Source of the DNA: Pseudoxanthomonas suwonensis 11-1 | GTDB lineage: Bacteria > Pseudomonadota > Gammaproteobacteria > Xanthomonadales > Xanthomonadaceae | DNA: 64,000 nt | Direction: 5' to 3' | Assembly: GCF_000185965.1 (NCBI RefSeq) | Contig: NC_014924.1 | Location: 2,728,001 to 2,792,000, forward strand | In this document: one piece after another, positions 19,848-28,611 of the stretch | Layout of the letters: each line of letters opens with the position of its first letter | Position numbering within the stretch: the first letter of the stretch is position 1 | The notes under the pieces: model-generated | The model's database searches: none | What the model was told of the DNA's origin: nothing | Seen by the model: the letters and a program-made list of their open reading frames with translations, nothing else | Position numbers and translations under genes: made by a program

Positions 19848-21214
19848 TTCTTCTTTTTCTCCGGCCGCTTCCAGCCTTCGACGATGGACTGGCGCGCGCG
19901 GGAAATGGTCAGGGTGTCGGCCGGGGCATTGCGCGTGATCACCGAGCCGGCGCCAATCGTCGCCCCGGCGCCGATCTCCACCGGCGCCACCAGCGAGGAA
20001 TTGGAACCGACGAAGGCGCCATCGCCGATGACCGTGGCCGACTTGTTCACCCCGTCGTAGTTGCAGGTGATGGTGCCGGCGCCGATGTTCACCGCGGCGC
20101 CGATCGTGGCATCGCCCAGATAGGCCAGGTGGTTGGCCTTGCTGCCCACGCCCATCACCGTCTTCTTGGCCTCGACGAAGTTGCCGATGCGCACGCCGTC
20201 GGCCAGCACGGTGCCCGGGCGCAGGCGCGCGAACGGGCCGACCTGGGCCGCACCCTCGGTGACCACGCCTTCCAGGTCGCAATGCGCCAGCACCTCGGTG
20301 CCCGGGCCCAGGCGCACGTCCTTGAGCCGCACGAACGGGCCGATGCGTACGCCGTCGGCCAGGTCGACCTCGCCTTCCAGCACCACGTTGACGTCGATCT
20401 CCACGTCGCGCCCGACCCGCACCGTGCCGCGCTGTTCGACCCGCGCCGGATCGAGCAGGCGGGCGCCGGCCAGGCACAGCTCGCGCGCGCGGCGCAGCTG
20501 CCAGGCGCGCTCGAGCTGCGACAGCTGCCAGGGATCGTTGGCGCCCTCGGCCTCGATCGGGTCCTCGACCCGCACGATTTCCGCCGGGTTGTACTCGGCC
20601 GCGGCCATCGCGAACACGTCGGTGAGGTAGTACTCGCCCTGCGCGTTCTCGTTGGACAGGCGCGACAGCCAGCGCTTCAGCGCGTCGGACTCGGCGGCGA
20701 TGATGCCGGTGTTGACGATGCCGATGCGGCGCTGCTCCTCGCTGGCGTCGCGGTGCTCGACGATCTCCGCGACCCGGCCCTGCGGGTCGCGCACGATGCG
20801 GCCGTAACCGGTCGGGTCCTCCGGCTCGGCCACCAGCACGCGCAGCAGGCCGTCGGCCTGCAGCAGGCGGCGCAGGGTGTCGGCCGAGGTCAGCGGCACG
20901 TCGCCGTACAGCACCAGCACGTCGGCCAGCTCGGGGATCCCGGGCATGGCCTGCTGCACGGCGTGGCCGGTGCCCAGCTGCCGGGCCTGCTCCACCCACA
21001 CCAGGTCGTCCTGGCCGGCGAAGGCATCGCGCACCGCGTCGCCGCGGTGGCCATGGACCACGTGGATGCCGGCAGGCTGCAGCCGGCGCGCGGTGTCGAT
21101 CACGTGCGCCAGCATCGGCCGCCCGCCCACCGGCTGCAGCACCTTGGGCAGGTCCGATCTCATGCGCTTGCCCTCGCCGGCGGCAAGGATCACCACGTGC
21201 AGGGGCTGGGTCAT
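19844..21214 (-). CDS. glmU: bifunctional GlmU (GlcNAc-1-P uridyltransferase / GlcN-1-P acetyltransferase)
   Basis: A 456-aa enzyme, the same length as E. coli GlmU. It starts [20 protein letters not shown], the nucleotidyltransferase signature; [16 protein letters not shown] follows. The C-terminal half is a left-handed beta helix with hexad repeats ([29 protein letters not shown]) and acetyltransferase residues in [20 protein letters not shown]. It makes UDP-GlcNAc for peptidoglycan and LPS, downstream of GlmS in the pathway. Its stop overlaps the restored start of the acetyltransferase gene, suggesting a two-gene transcript. It ends with a basic tail (RPEKKKK). Confidence 0.96.
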   Translation of the reverse strand: MTQPLHVVILAAGEGKRMRSDLPKVLQPVGGRPMLAHVIDTARRLQPAGIHVVHGHRGDAVRDAFAGQDDLVWVEQARQLGTGHAVQQAMPGIPELADVLVLYGDVPLTSADTLRRLLQADGLLRVLVAEPEDPTGYGRIVRDPQGRVAEIVEHRDASEEQRRIGIVNTGIIAAESDALKRWLSRLSNENAQGEYYLTDVFAMAAAEYNPAEIVRVEDPIEAEGANDPWQLSQLERAWQLRRARELCLAGARLLDPARVEQRGTVRVGRDVEIDVNVVLEGEVDLADGVRIGPFVRLKDVRLGPGTEVLAHCDLEGVVTEGAAQVGPFARLRPGTVLADGVRIGNFVEAKKTVMGVGSKANHLAYLGDATIGAAVNIGAGTITCNYDGVNKSATVIGDGAFVGSNSSLVAPVEIGAGATIGAGSVITRNAPADTLTISRARQSIVEGWKRPEKKKK

Positions 21215-21337
21215 GGAGCGGCGCTTCTCTATGCGGAAAGCGGTGATTCTATCCCTCCCGGCACGTTGCCCCCACGGTTCACGTGGCGCAAAGGTGCCCG
21301 GTTTAGACTCGCGCCCATTCCGCCGACGGATCCACCC

Positions 21338-21727
21338 GTGCCGATGCTCCTCCTGCGCCAGGGCAGCCAGTACCTCGCCTTCGGCCTGCTGCAGCTGCTG
21401 GTCGACTGGGCCATGTTCGTGGCCGCGACCGCGCTCGGGCTGGATGCGGTGCCGGCGAACCTGCTGGGCCGTACCAGCGGCGCCATGATCGGGTTCTGGC
21501 TCAACGGCCGCTACACCTTCGCCGGCGAGGAAGGTGCCCGCCTGGGCTGGCAGCGCTTCCGCCGCTTCGGCGTGCTGTGGATCGCCATGACCATCACCAG
21601 CACGGTGCTGGTGCACGAGGTCGAACGCCAGCTCGGCCTGCATTCGGCATGGCTGGCCAAGCCGCTGGTCGAAGGCGGCCTGGCGATGGCGACCTTCTTC
21701 CTGCTGCGCCGCCTGGTCTACCGCTGA
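21338..21727 (+). CDS. GtrA-family membrane protein
   Basis: A 129-aa protein if started at GTG 21338, or 127 aa from ATG 21344 ([14 protein letters not shown]); GGA before the GTG slightly favours the former. It has four hydrophobic segments and the GtrA pattern [30 protein letters not shown] and a C-terminal basic LLRRLVYR. GtrA proteins help to flip polyprenyl-linked sugars in cell-surface polysaccharide modification. It is divergent from glmU and convergent with trpG, whose stop is six bases away. Confidence 0.88.
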   Translation: MPMLLLRQGSQYLAFGLLQLLVDWAMFVAATALGLDAVPANLLGRTSGAMIGFWLNGRYTFAGEEGARLGWQRFRRFGVLWIAMTITSTVLVHEVERQLGLHSAWLAKPLVEGGLAMATFFLLRRLVYR

Positions 21728-21733
21728 GGCGCG

Positions 21734-22312
21734 TCAGCGCTCGAGGAAGTTCTTCAGCAGGGCGTGGCCGTGCTGGGTCAGGATCGATTCGGGGTGGAAC
21801 TGCACGCCCTCGACCGGATGTTCGCGGTGGCGCAGGCCCATGATCTCCTCCATCGATCCGTCCGGGTTCTCGGTCCAGGCGGTGATTTCAAGGCACTCCG
21901 GCAGCGAGGACTTCTCCACCACCAGCGAGTGGTAGCGGGTGGCCTCGTAGCCGTCCGGCAGGCCGGCGAACACGCCCTTGCCCTGGTGCCGGATCGGCGA
22001 AGTCTTGCCGTGCATGATGTTGCCGGCGCGCACCACCTTGCCGCCGTAGGCCTGGCCGATGCCCTGGTGGCCCAGGCACACGCCCAGGATCGGCGTGGTC
22101 GCGCCCAGCCTCTCGATCACCTCCAGCGACACGCCCGCCTCGTTGGGCGTGCACGGACCGGGCGAGATCACGATCTGCTCCGGTGCCAGCTTCCGGATCT
22201 GGTCGACGCTCATGGCGTCGTTGCGCACCACCTCCACCTCGGCGCCCAGCGCCTGCAGGTACTGCACGAGGTTGAAGGTGAAGCTGTCGTAGTTGTCGAT
22301 CATCAGTAGCAT
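21734..22312 (-). CDS. trpG: anthranilate synthase component II (glutamine amidotransferase)
   Basis: A 192-aa class I glutamine amidotransferase supplying ammonia to TrpE for anthranilate, the first committed step of tryptophan synthesis. It starts [19 protein letters not shown] at ATG 22312. The oxyanion strand [13 protein letters not shown] precedes the nucleophile Cys79 in [16 protein letters not shown], and the His/Glu pair lies in [10 protein letters not shown]. It is third in a trpE-SIMPL-trpG run with 10 bases to the SIMPL gene. trpD and trpC, often next, are absent here. Confidence 0.94.
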   Translation of the reverse strand: MLLMIDNYDSFTFNLVQYLQALGAEVEVVRNDAMSVDQIRKLAPEQIVISPGPCTPNEAGVSLEVIERLGATTPILGVCLGHQGIGQAYGGKVVRAGNIMHGKTSPIRHQGKGVFAGLPDGYEATRYHSLVVEKSSLPECLEITAWTENPDGSMEEIMGLRHREHPVEGVQFHPESILTQHGHALLKNFLER

Positions 22313-22322
22313 TGCGACGGCC

Positions 22323-23045
22323 TCACTCGACCAGGGTGTAGATGATGTAGACATCCTGGGCGAGCTCGATGCTGCCCTCCTTCAACACCGCCGGGGCCGC
22401 GGCGGCGCGGCTTCCGGTCACCGCGATACTGTCCAGTTCGACGCCTCCGCCTGAAGTGGCGTACCGGACGTTGAAGCCCTGGTTGGAGATGTTGTGGACG
22501 GTACCGAGGCGCCTGCCGACCGAGGCGGCCATGGCCTCGGCGGTGCCGCGCGCGTCCTCGACAGCGGCCGCCAGCAGCTCCTTGCGCAGCTCGTCGGCGC
22601 GGGAGAGCTGAAACCCGCCAGTGCTGAGCTGGAGCTGGGGGGCCGCGGGCAGCGACGAGATCATCGCCTGCAGGTCGGCGAGCCTGCGGAACCTGAGCTT
22701 GATCCGGCGCTCGTAGGTGTTGCCGAGGAACACCTGGGTATCGTCCCGGTCGTTGTAGCGGTACTCGGGCTCGACGTCGAGGTTGGAGATATCGATGTCG
22801 CGGCCTTCCAGCCCCAGCCCCTGCGCCAGCTCCAGCACGCGCTGGGCCAGCGACTCGATCTGGCGCTGGGTCCTGGCCGCGTCCTTGCTCGTTTCCGACA
22901 GGGTGATGTGGAGCGGGAAGATGTCCGGCACCACCTCCGCCTTCGCCTTGCCATGCACGGCGATGAAGGGCGCGCCGCTGATCGATTGGGCCTGCGCACC
23001 CAACGCCAGGAACGACAGCAGTAGCGCGGCGATGATTCCTTTCAT
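22323..23045 (-). CDS. secreted SIMPL-domain (DUF541) protein
   Basis: A 240-aa protein starting [20 protein letters not shown], a signal peptide with likely cleavage after AQA; GGAGG is six bases before the ATG. The SIMPL domain (about 30-235) shows ISVxGxG-like [32 protein letters not shown] and a C-terminal [13 protein letters not shown] strand. Members are periplasmic or outer-membrane proteins of poorly defined function, with stress roles reported for some. It is unexpectedly placed between trpE (23 bases) and trpG (10 bases), so it is probably cotranscribed with the tryptophan genes. Confidence 0.88.
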   Translation of the reverse strand: MKGIIAALLLSFLALGAQAQSISGAPFIAVHGKAKAEVVPDIFPLHITLSETSKDAARTQRQIESLAQRVLELAQGLGLEGRDIDISNLDVEPEYRYNDRDDTQVFLGNTYERRIKLRFRRLADLQAMISSLPAAPQLQLSTGGFQLSRADELRKELLAAAVEDARGTAEAMAASVGRRLGTVHNISNQGFNVRYATSGGGVELDSIAVTGSRAAAAPAVLKEGSIELAQDVYIIYTLVE

Positions 23046-23068
23046 GCTGGGCCTCCGCGGTGAAGTCT

Positions 23069-24544
23069 TCATAGTCCCTGCGCCGCCTGCGCCACCGCGC
23101 GGAACAGCGCGCGGCCCTTGTTCATGGTCTCGTCCCACTCCTTCTGCGGATCGGAGTCGTAGACGATGCCGGCGCCGGCCTGCACGTGCAGGCGGCCGTC
23201 CCTGATCACGGCGGTGCGGATGGCGATGGCGGTGTCGGCATCGCCGTGCCAGCCGATGTAGCCGATGCTGCCGGCGTAGACGTTGCGCTTGATCGGTTCC
23301 AGCTCGCGGATCACTTCCAGCGCGCGGATCTTGGGCGCGCCGCTGACGGTGCCGGCCGGGAAGGTGGCGCGCAGCACGTCGGCATAGCTCAGGCCCGGCA
23401 GCAGCCGCCCGGTGACCTCGCTGACGATGTGCATGACGTGGCTGTAGCGCTCGATCACGAAGCGCTCGCCGACCTCGACGCTGCCCGGCTCGGACACCCG
23501 GCCGACATCGTTGCGACCCAGGTCGATCAGCATCACGTGCTCGGCCAGCTCCTTGGGATCGGCCAGCAGCTCCTGCTCCAGGGCCAGGTCCTCGGCCGGG
23601 GTGGCACCGCGCGGACGGGTGCCGGCGATCGGGCGCACGGTCACTTCACCGCCCTGCAGCCGCACCAGGATCTCCGGCGACGAACCGACCACCTGCACTT
23701 CGCCGGTATCGAGGAAGTACATGTACGGCGACGGGTTGAGCGCGCGCAGGGCGCGGTACACGTCCACCGGGCGGGCGTTGAACGGCACGCTCAGGCGCTG
23801 GCTCAGCACCACCTGGAACACGTCGCCGGAGCGGATGTATTCCTTGGACTTCTCCACCGCCTCGATGAAGCCCTCGCGGGTGAAGCCGGAGACGAAGTGG
23901 CTCTCGTCCAGCACGTCGCGGCTGATCGGCGCCGGGTACTGGCCGGGCTGGCGCAGCTTTGCCACCAGCGCGTCCAGCCGCTCCTGCGCCGCTTCCCAGG
24001 ATCCGGACTGGCGCGGATCGGCATGCACGATCAGGTACAGGCGGCCCTTGAGGTTGTCGAAGACGGCCAGCTCCTCGGACAGCATCAGGTAGATGTCCGG
24101 GGTGCCGATCTCGTCGCGCGCGGTGTTGCCGGCCAGGCGCGGCTCGATGTAGCCGATGCACTCGAAGCCGAACCAGCCGACCAGGCCGCCGGTGAAACCG
24201 GGCAGGCCTTCCAGCTGCGGTACCGAATAGGAGGCGCGCAGGGCCTCGACCTCGGCGAACGGATCGGCGACCTGGCGGGAGTCGACCACGCGGCCGTCCT
24301 CGCGGGTTTCCATGGTGTGGCCACGGAAACTGACGGTGCGGCGCGCCGGCAGGCCGATGATCGAGTAGCGGCCGAAGCGTTCGCCGCCCTCGACCGATTC
24401 GAAGAGATAGGTATGCGGGGCGTCTGCGAGCTTCAGGTAGACCGAAAGCGGGGTGTCGAGGTCGGACAGGACCTCGCGGACGACGGGGACGCGGGTATGG
24501 CGGGCTTCAGCGGCGTGGCGCTGGAACTGTTCGGACGTGATCAA
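23069..24544 (-). CDS. trpE: anthranilate synthase component I
   Basis: A 491-aa chorismate-binding enzyme converting chorismate to anthranilate with TrpG. The TTG at 24544 (ITSEQFQRHAAEARHTRVPV) is preferred because GGAAGGAAG lies about nine bases upstream; in-frame ATGs at 24574 and 24589 are alternatives. The N-terminal feedback region has the LLES-like YLFESVEGGERFGRYSIIG. The catalytic region has GTRPRGATPAEDLALE, DLGRNDVGRVSEPGSV and FPAGTVSGAPKIRALE, with a C-terminal QAGAGIVYDSDPQKEW. No leader peptide or attenuator is evident in the 157 bases upstream. Confidence 0.95.
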   Translation of the reverse strand: MITSEQFQRHAAEARHTRVPVVREVLSDLDTPLSVYLKLADAPHTYLFESVEGGERFGRYSIIGLPARRTVSFRGHTMETREDGRVVDSRQVADPFAEVEALRASYSVPQLEGLPGFTGGLVGWFGFECIGYIEPRLAGNTARDEIGTPDIYLMLSEELAVFDNLKGRLYLIVHADPRQSGSWEAAQERLDALVAKLRQPGQYPAPISRDVLDESHFVSGFTREGFIEAVEKSKEYIRSGDVFQVVLSQRLSVPFNARPVDVYRALRALNPSPYMYFLDTGEVQVVGSSPEILVRLQGGEVTVRPIAGTRPRGATPAEDLALEQELLADPKELAEHVMLIDLGRNDVGRVSEPGSVEVGERFVIERYSHVMHIVSEVTGRLLPGLSYADVLRATFPAGTVSGAPKIRALEVIRELEPIKRNVYAGSIGYIGWHGDADTAIAIRTAVIRDGRLHVQAGAGIVYDSDPQKEWDETMNKGRALFRAVAQAAQGL

Positions 24545-24701
24545 GGCAGGCTTCCTTCCGGCAATACGGGGCATGGCAAACGACGGCATGGGGCCGCCAT
24601 CGCCAGGCCTGGCGAGCGGAGGAGCGGTGGAGCCTGATCGTCTGGCCGAACATGCCGCCCACTTTACCCGCAACCGCGGGCGTTCGCAGCCGCCCCGGGG
24701 C

Positions 24702-25655
24702 TCAGGACGGTTGCGCGAGCAACGGGCTTTGCGGCGGCAGGTGCATGCGCAACCGGCCCGGCACGCAGTCGACGCGGAAGCGGCGGGCCTGCAGTGGCTC
24801 GCCGTCGAGGTTGAGGGTGAACGGGCCAGCCAGGCCTTGCAGTTCCACCCATGGTAGGCGCGCGCGCACCGCGCTGCGTTCCAGCGCGGCACGCTGGCCA
24901 TTGCGGACCAGGGTGCCGAGGGTGGCCGCCAGTTCGCCCGACAGCTCGGGGATCACGGTCAGCTCCAGCAGGCCGTCGTTGACCAGCGCCTCCGGGCACA
25001 GCTCGCGGCCGCCGCCGGCCTGGCGTCCGTTGCCCAGGCCCAGGGCAATCAGGCCGCCCTCCCAGTCGAAACCGTCGCCGTGCACGCGCACTTCGACCGG
25101 CTCGATCCGGCCCAGCTTGGCGATCCCGGTGACCAGGTAGGCCAGGCCGCCGAGCAGGCTCTTCAGGCCCTCGTCGGTCTCCACCGTGACCTCGGTGCCG
25201 AAGCCGCCACTGGCGAGGTTGGCGCACCAGTGGACCCGCTCGCCGGTATCGATCCGCAGCAGGTCCACCGGCACGGGCGGCGCCTGCAGCGCCAGTTCCA
25301 GCGCCTCCTCCGGAACATCGGGAATCCCGGCGGCGGTGGCGAAGTCGTTGGCCGTGCCCAGCGGCAGCAGGGCCAGCGCCGGCAGCGATGCGGCATCACC
25401 CGGCTGCGCGGCCAGGGCCTCCGCAACCTCGCTGAGGGTGCCGTCGCCGCCAGCGGCGACGATGGTGCGCGCCCCGGCCTCCAGTGCCTCGGCCACGTAG
25501 CGGGCGGCGTCGCCGTCCTCCCAGGTCACCCGTACCGCCACGGGATGCCCCTGGCCGCGCAGCGCGGCAACGGCCTCGCGGACGGGATCCTCGCCAGCGG
25601 ACTTGCCGTTGAGGACCAGCCACAGGCCGGGGGAACTCAGGTCGGGAGCAGGCAT
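24702..25655 (-). CDS. YegS-like diacylglycerol/lipid kinase
   Basis: A 317-aa protein of the DAGKc family. The N-terminal catalytic domain carries the nucleotide-binding GGDGT at residues 69-73 ([15 protein letters not shown]) and [17 protein letters not shown]; the C-terminal beta-rich domain includes [16 protein letters not shown]. It is about 300 aa in relatives such as E. coli YegS, which phosphorylate lipids using metal-bound ATP. The start at 25655 ([20 protein letters not shown]) gives a normal N-terminus. It is upstream of trpE on the same strand, but with 157 bases between them. Confidence 0.9.
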   Translation of the reverse strand: MPAPDLSSPGLWLVLNGKSAGEDPVREAVAALRGQGHPVAVRVTWEDGDAARYVAEALEAGARTIVAAGGDGTLSEVAEALAAQPGDAASLPALALLPLGTANDFATAAGIPDVPEEALELALQAPPVPVDLLRIDTGERVHWCANLASGGFGTEVTVETDEGLKSLLGGLAYLVTGIAKLGRIEPVEVRVHGDGFDWEGGLIALGLGNGRQAGGGRELCPEALVNDGLLELTVIPELSGELAATLGTLVRNGQRAALERSAVRARLPWVELQGLAGPFTLNLDGEPLQARRFRVDCVPGRLRMHLPPQSPLLAQPS

Positions 25656-25787
25656 GCACGCACCACGTGGGGAAACGTGCGAACGCTAGCAACGCGCCGA
25701 CGGAGCAGGCGTGAAGCCGGCCCGGGACCGGTGGAGGCGCAGGGTTCCGGCGCTCCCCGGGCTACCAGGTACGGCGATGCGGGGCGA

Positions 25788-26474
25788 TCAGCCGCGCGTG
25801 GCGGCGACCGCGGCCTTCATCCGGCCGACCACGTCGGCGTAGTGCTCGCGGGTGCGCGGCTCGGCGAAGATCGCCGAGCCGGCGACGAAGGTGTCGGCGC
25901 CGGCGGCGGCGATCTGGCCGATGTTGTCGGCCTTGACCCCGCCGTCGATCTCAAGCCGGATCGGCTTGCCGGTCTTGTCGATCATCGCCCGCACCGCGCG
26001 CAGCTTGTCCAGGGTCGAGGGAATGAAGGCCTGGCCGCCGAAGCCCGGGTTGACCGACATCAGCATCACCAGGTCCAGGTCCTCCAGCACCCAGTCCAGC
26101 GCCTCGACCGGGGTGGCCGGGTTGAGCACCAGGCCGGCCTGGCAGCCGTGCGACCTGATCAGCTGGATCGTGCGGTGGACGTGGCGGCTGGCCTCGGGAT
26201 GGAAGCTGATGAGGTTGGCGCCGGCGGCGGCGAAGTCCGGGACGATGCGGTCCACCGGCTCGACCATCAGGTGCACGTCGATGAAGGCCTGCACGCCATG
26301 CTTGCGCAGCGCCTGGCAGACCATCGGGCCGATGGTGAGGTTGGGCACGTAATGGTTGTCCATCACGTCGAAGTGCACCCAGTCGGCGCCGGCGGCCAGG
26401 ACGTTGTCGACTTCCTCGCCGAGGCGGGCGAAATCGGCCGAGAGGATGGACGGGGCTATGACGGTGGGCTGCAT
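25788..26474 (-). CDS. rpe: ribulose-phosphate 3-epimerase
   Basis: A 228-aa TIM-barrel enzyme interconverting ribulose-5-P and xylulose-5-P in the pentose phosphate pathway. Motifs: [16 protein letters not shown], the metal-binding [18 protein letters not shown] (His and Asp), [19 protein letters not shown] and [12 protein letters not shown]. Length and start ([11 protein letters not shown]) are typical. It follows the small J-protein gene on the same strand with 35 bases between them, so they may share a transcript. Confidence 0.96.
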   Translation of the reverse strand: MQPTVIAPSILSADFARLGEEVDNVLAAGADWVHFDVMDNHYVPNLTIGPMVCQALRKHGVQAFIDVHLMVEPVDRIVPDFAAAGANLISFHPEASRHVHRTIQLIRSHGCQAGLVLNPATPVEALDWVLEDLDLVMLMSVNPGFGGQAFIPSTLDKLRAVRAMIDKTGKPIRLEIDGGVKADNIGQIAAAGADTFVAGSAIFAEPRTREHYADVVGRMKAAVAATRG

Positions 26475-26509
26475 GGCTCGGCTCGGTCGGGATGCGGGGG
26501 CGGCGCGCC

Positions 26510-26848
26510 TCAGCGGCGCTTGCGCAGGGCGCGGATGCGGTCGTAGGCGGCGTTGATCGCGGCGGCGCGCCGTTCGGCCTGCTCGCGCTGCTCCGGTTCG
26601 GCGCCGGCGACGCGGTCTGGGTGGTACTGCGACATCAGCCGGCGGTAGGCCTGGTCGATCTCCGCATCGCTGGCATCGCTGGTCAGGCCCAGCTCGGCAT
26701 AGGGGTTCTCGCGCCTGCCCAGGCCGAACCAGTCGATATCGAACGCATGGCCAATGAGCAGGCCGATGACCGCGCCGAACAGCGGATTGGGCCGGAACAG
26801 CAGCGCTCCGGCGACCAGCCCCAGCAGTTTTCCGTACCAGCGATTCAT
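26510..26848 (-). CDS. small membrane-anchored J-domain protein
   Basis: A 112-aa protein: a hydrophobic N-terminal segment (about 8-36, [20 protein letters not shown]) in the style of DjlA, followed by a C-terminal J domain (about 49-110) with the HPD triad at residues 76-78 ([10 protein letters not shown]). The J domain would recruit DnaK to the membrane; there is no zinc-finger or client-binding domain. It is divergent from purC over 147 bases. The domain and membrane anchor are clear, but the specific role is unknown. Confidence 0.88.
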   Translation of the reverse strand: MNRWYGKLLGLVAGALLFRPNPLFGAVIGLLIGHAFDIDWFGLGRRENPYAELGLTSDASDAEIDQAYRRLMSQYHPDRVAGAEPEQREQAERRAAAINAAYDRIRALRKRR

Positions 26849-26995
26849 GCGGCGGCGCGCCCTGGCGGGGTCCACGACGGGAGCGGGCGATTGTACGGCA
26901 CAGCCGGCCCTGCTCGCCGTACACTGTGCGACCGGCCGCCGCCCGGGTACCGTCCGCGGCGACCCTGTCAACCTGAGCACTGCCCGGAGACTGCG

Positions 26996-27949
26996 TTGTC
27001 CACGACCCTGCTCCAGTCCGATCTTCCCGGCCTGCCGCTGCGCCACCGCGGCAAGGTGCGCGACGTGTTCGACCTGCCCCGCGAATGCATTCCGGAGGCG
27101 GCCCTGGCCGCTGCAGGCCCCGGTGCGGTGTCGGCCGACGGCTACCTGCTGATGGTGGCGACCGACCGCCTGTCCGCGTTCGACGTGGTCCTGCCCGACC
27201 CGATCCCGGGCAAGGGCGAGATGCTGTGCCAGATCTCCAACTTCTGGTTCGGCAAGACCGCGCACCTGATGCCCAACCACCTGACCGGCATCGACGTGGC
27301 CGCGGTCCTGCCCGAGGGCGTGGACCCGGCGCTGTACGCGAAGCGCGCGGTGGTGACCCGCAAGCTCAAGCCGGTACCGGTGGAGGCCATCGCCCGTGGC
27401 TACCTGATCGGCAGCGGCTGGAAGGACTATCAGCGCACCGGCAAGGTCAGCGGCATCGCCCTGCCCCCGGGCCTGCGCCAGGCCGAGCAGCTGCCGGAGC
27501 CGATCTTCACCCCGTCGACCAAGGCCGCCGTCGGCGACCACGACGAGAACATCGACTTCGACGCCATGGTGCGCGCGGTCGGCGCCGACCTGGCCGAGCG
27601 CGTGCGCGACGCCACCCTGCGCCTGTACCGCTTCGCCGCCGCCTACGCGGCCGAGCGCGGCATCCTGCTGGCGGACACCAAGTTCGAGTTCGGCACCGAC
27701 GCCGACGGTCGCCTGTACATCATGGACGAGATGCTGACCCCGGACTCCTCGCGCTACTGGCCGGCCGACGAGTACCAGGTGGGCACCAGCCCGCCGAGCT
27801 ACGACAAGCAGATCGTGCGCGACTACCTGGAGACCCTGGACTGGGGCAAGACCCCGCCGGGCCCGACCCTGCCGGCCGAGGTGATCGAGCGCACCCGCGC
27901 CCGCTACGCCGAGGCGCTGCAGAAGCTGGCCGGGATCAGCGTCGACTGA
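26996..27949 (+). CDS. purC: SAICAR synthetase PurC (long form)
   Basis: A 317-aa phosphoribosylaminoimidazole-succinocarboxamide synthase (purine biosynthesis step joining CAIR and aspartate). It starts at TTG 26996 ([22 protein letters not shown]) with GGAG seven bases upstream. Family motifs: [33 protein letters not shown], the [15 protein letters not shown] loop, LADTKFEFG and LTPDSSRYW. At about 317 residues it is of the longer yeast-like type rather than the 237-aa E. coli form. Confidence 0.95.
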   Translation: MSTTLLQSDLPGLPLRHRGKVRDVFDLPRECIPEAALAAAGPGAVSADGYLLMVATDRLSAFDVVLPDPIPGKGEMLCQISNFWFGKTAHLMPNHLTGIDVAAVLPEGVDPALYAKRAVVTRKLKPVPVEAIARGYLIGSGWKDYQRTGKVSGIALPPGLRQAEQLPEPIFTPSTKAAVGDHDENIDFDAMVRAVGADLAERVRDATLRLYRFAAAYAAERGILLADTKFEFGTDADGRLYIMDEMLTPDSSRYWPADEYQVGTSPPSYDKQIVRDYLETLDWGKTPPGPTLPAEVIERTRARYAEALQKLAGISVD

Positions 27950-28038
27950 ACCGCAGGCCGGGCCGCCACGCGCGGCCTGGCCCCGCCCCGCCCGGGCTAT
28001 GCTCGGGCCCCGGGGACCGTCCTGGTCCGGGAGCATCC

Positions 28039-28518
28039 ATGGAAGCCACCGTCCAGCGGAAGATCGACCGCTACTTCGCCAGCTATTCGGACGACCACCG
28101 CGATCCTCTGAACCAGCGGATCCACCTGGTGGCGGTGCCGGCGATCCTGTGGTCGGTGGTCGCCCTGGTGTGGTGCGTGCCCTCGTTCGGCACCTGGACC
28201 CGCACCGGGATCTGGGCCGCGCTGGCGATGTTCGGCGCCTGGTCCTTCTACAACCGGCTCTCGCGCCGCCTCGGCCTGGGCATGCTGGCGTTCTTCTTCT
28301 TCTGCGGCTGCGTGTGCCGGCTGGTCGAGATACGCCTTGGGCTCAACGCGCTGCTCGCCGGCGCGGCCACGGTGTTCGTGGTCGCCTGGATCGCCCAGTT
28401 CATCGGCCACCACCATGAAGGCCGGCGCCCGAGTTTCCTCACCGACCTGGTCTACCTGCTGATCGGCCCGGCCTGGGTCATGGCCAAGGCCTACCGCCGC
28501 CTGGGCTGGAAGTACTGA
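28039..28518 (+). CDS. Mpo1-like (DUF962) membrane protein
   Basis: A 159-aa protein with four hydrophobic segments and the DUF962 pattern: YFASYSDDHRDPLNQRIHLV near the N-terminus and AQFIGHHHEGRRPSFLTDL in the second half, supplying conserved His residues. Yeast Mpo1 is an iron-dependent 2-hydroxy fatty acid dioxygenase; bacterial members are usually inferred to act on fatty acids. It lies 89 bases after purC on the same strand and 93 before mrpA. Confidence 0.82.
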   Translation: MEATVQRKIDRYFASYSDDHRDPLNQRIHLVAVPAILWSVVALVWCVPSFGTWTRTGIWAALAMFGAWSFYNRLSRRLGLGMLAFFFFCGCVCRLVEIRLGLNALLAGAATVFVVAWIAQFIGHHHEGRRPSFLTDLVYLLIGPAWVMAKAYRRLGWKY

Positions 28519-28611
28519 GCGTTCCATCCGGTCCGCGGCTGCGGCCACGCAGCGGCCACCCGGCCCGCTGTTAAACTCCCGGATCCGCCTCGACGGTCAA
28601 GACCGCAACGG

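Noticed and set aside
24545-24701. Tryptophan leader/attenuator upstream of trpE
   Set aside because: No short ORF with clustered Trp codons and no alternative hairpins with a T run.
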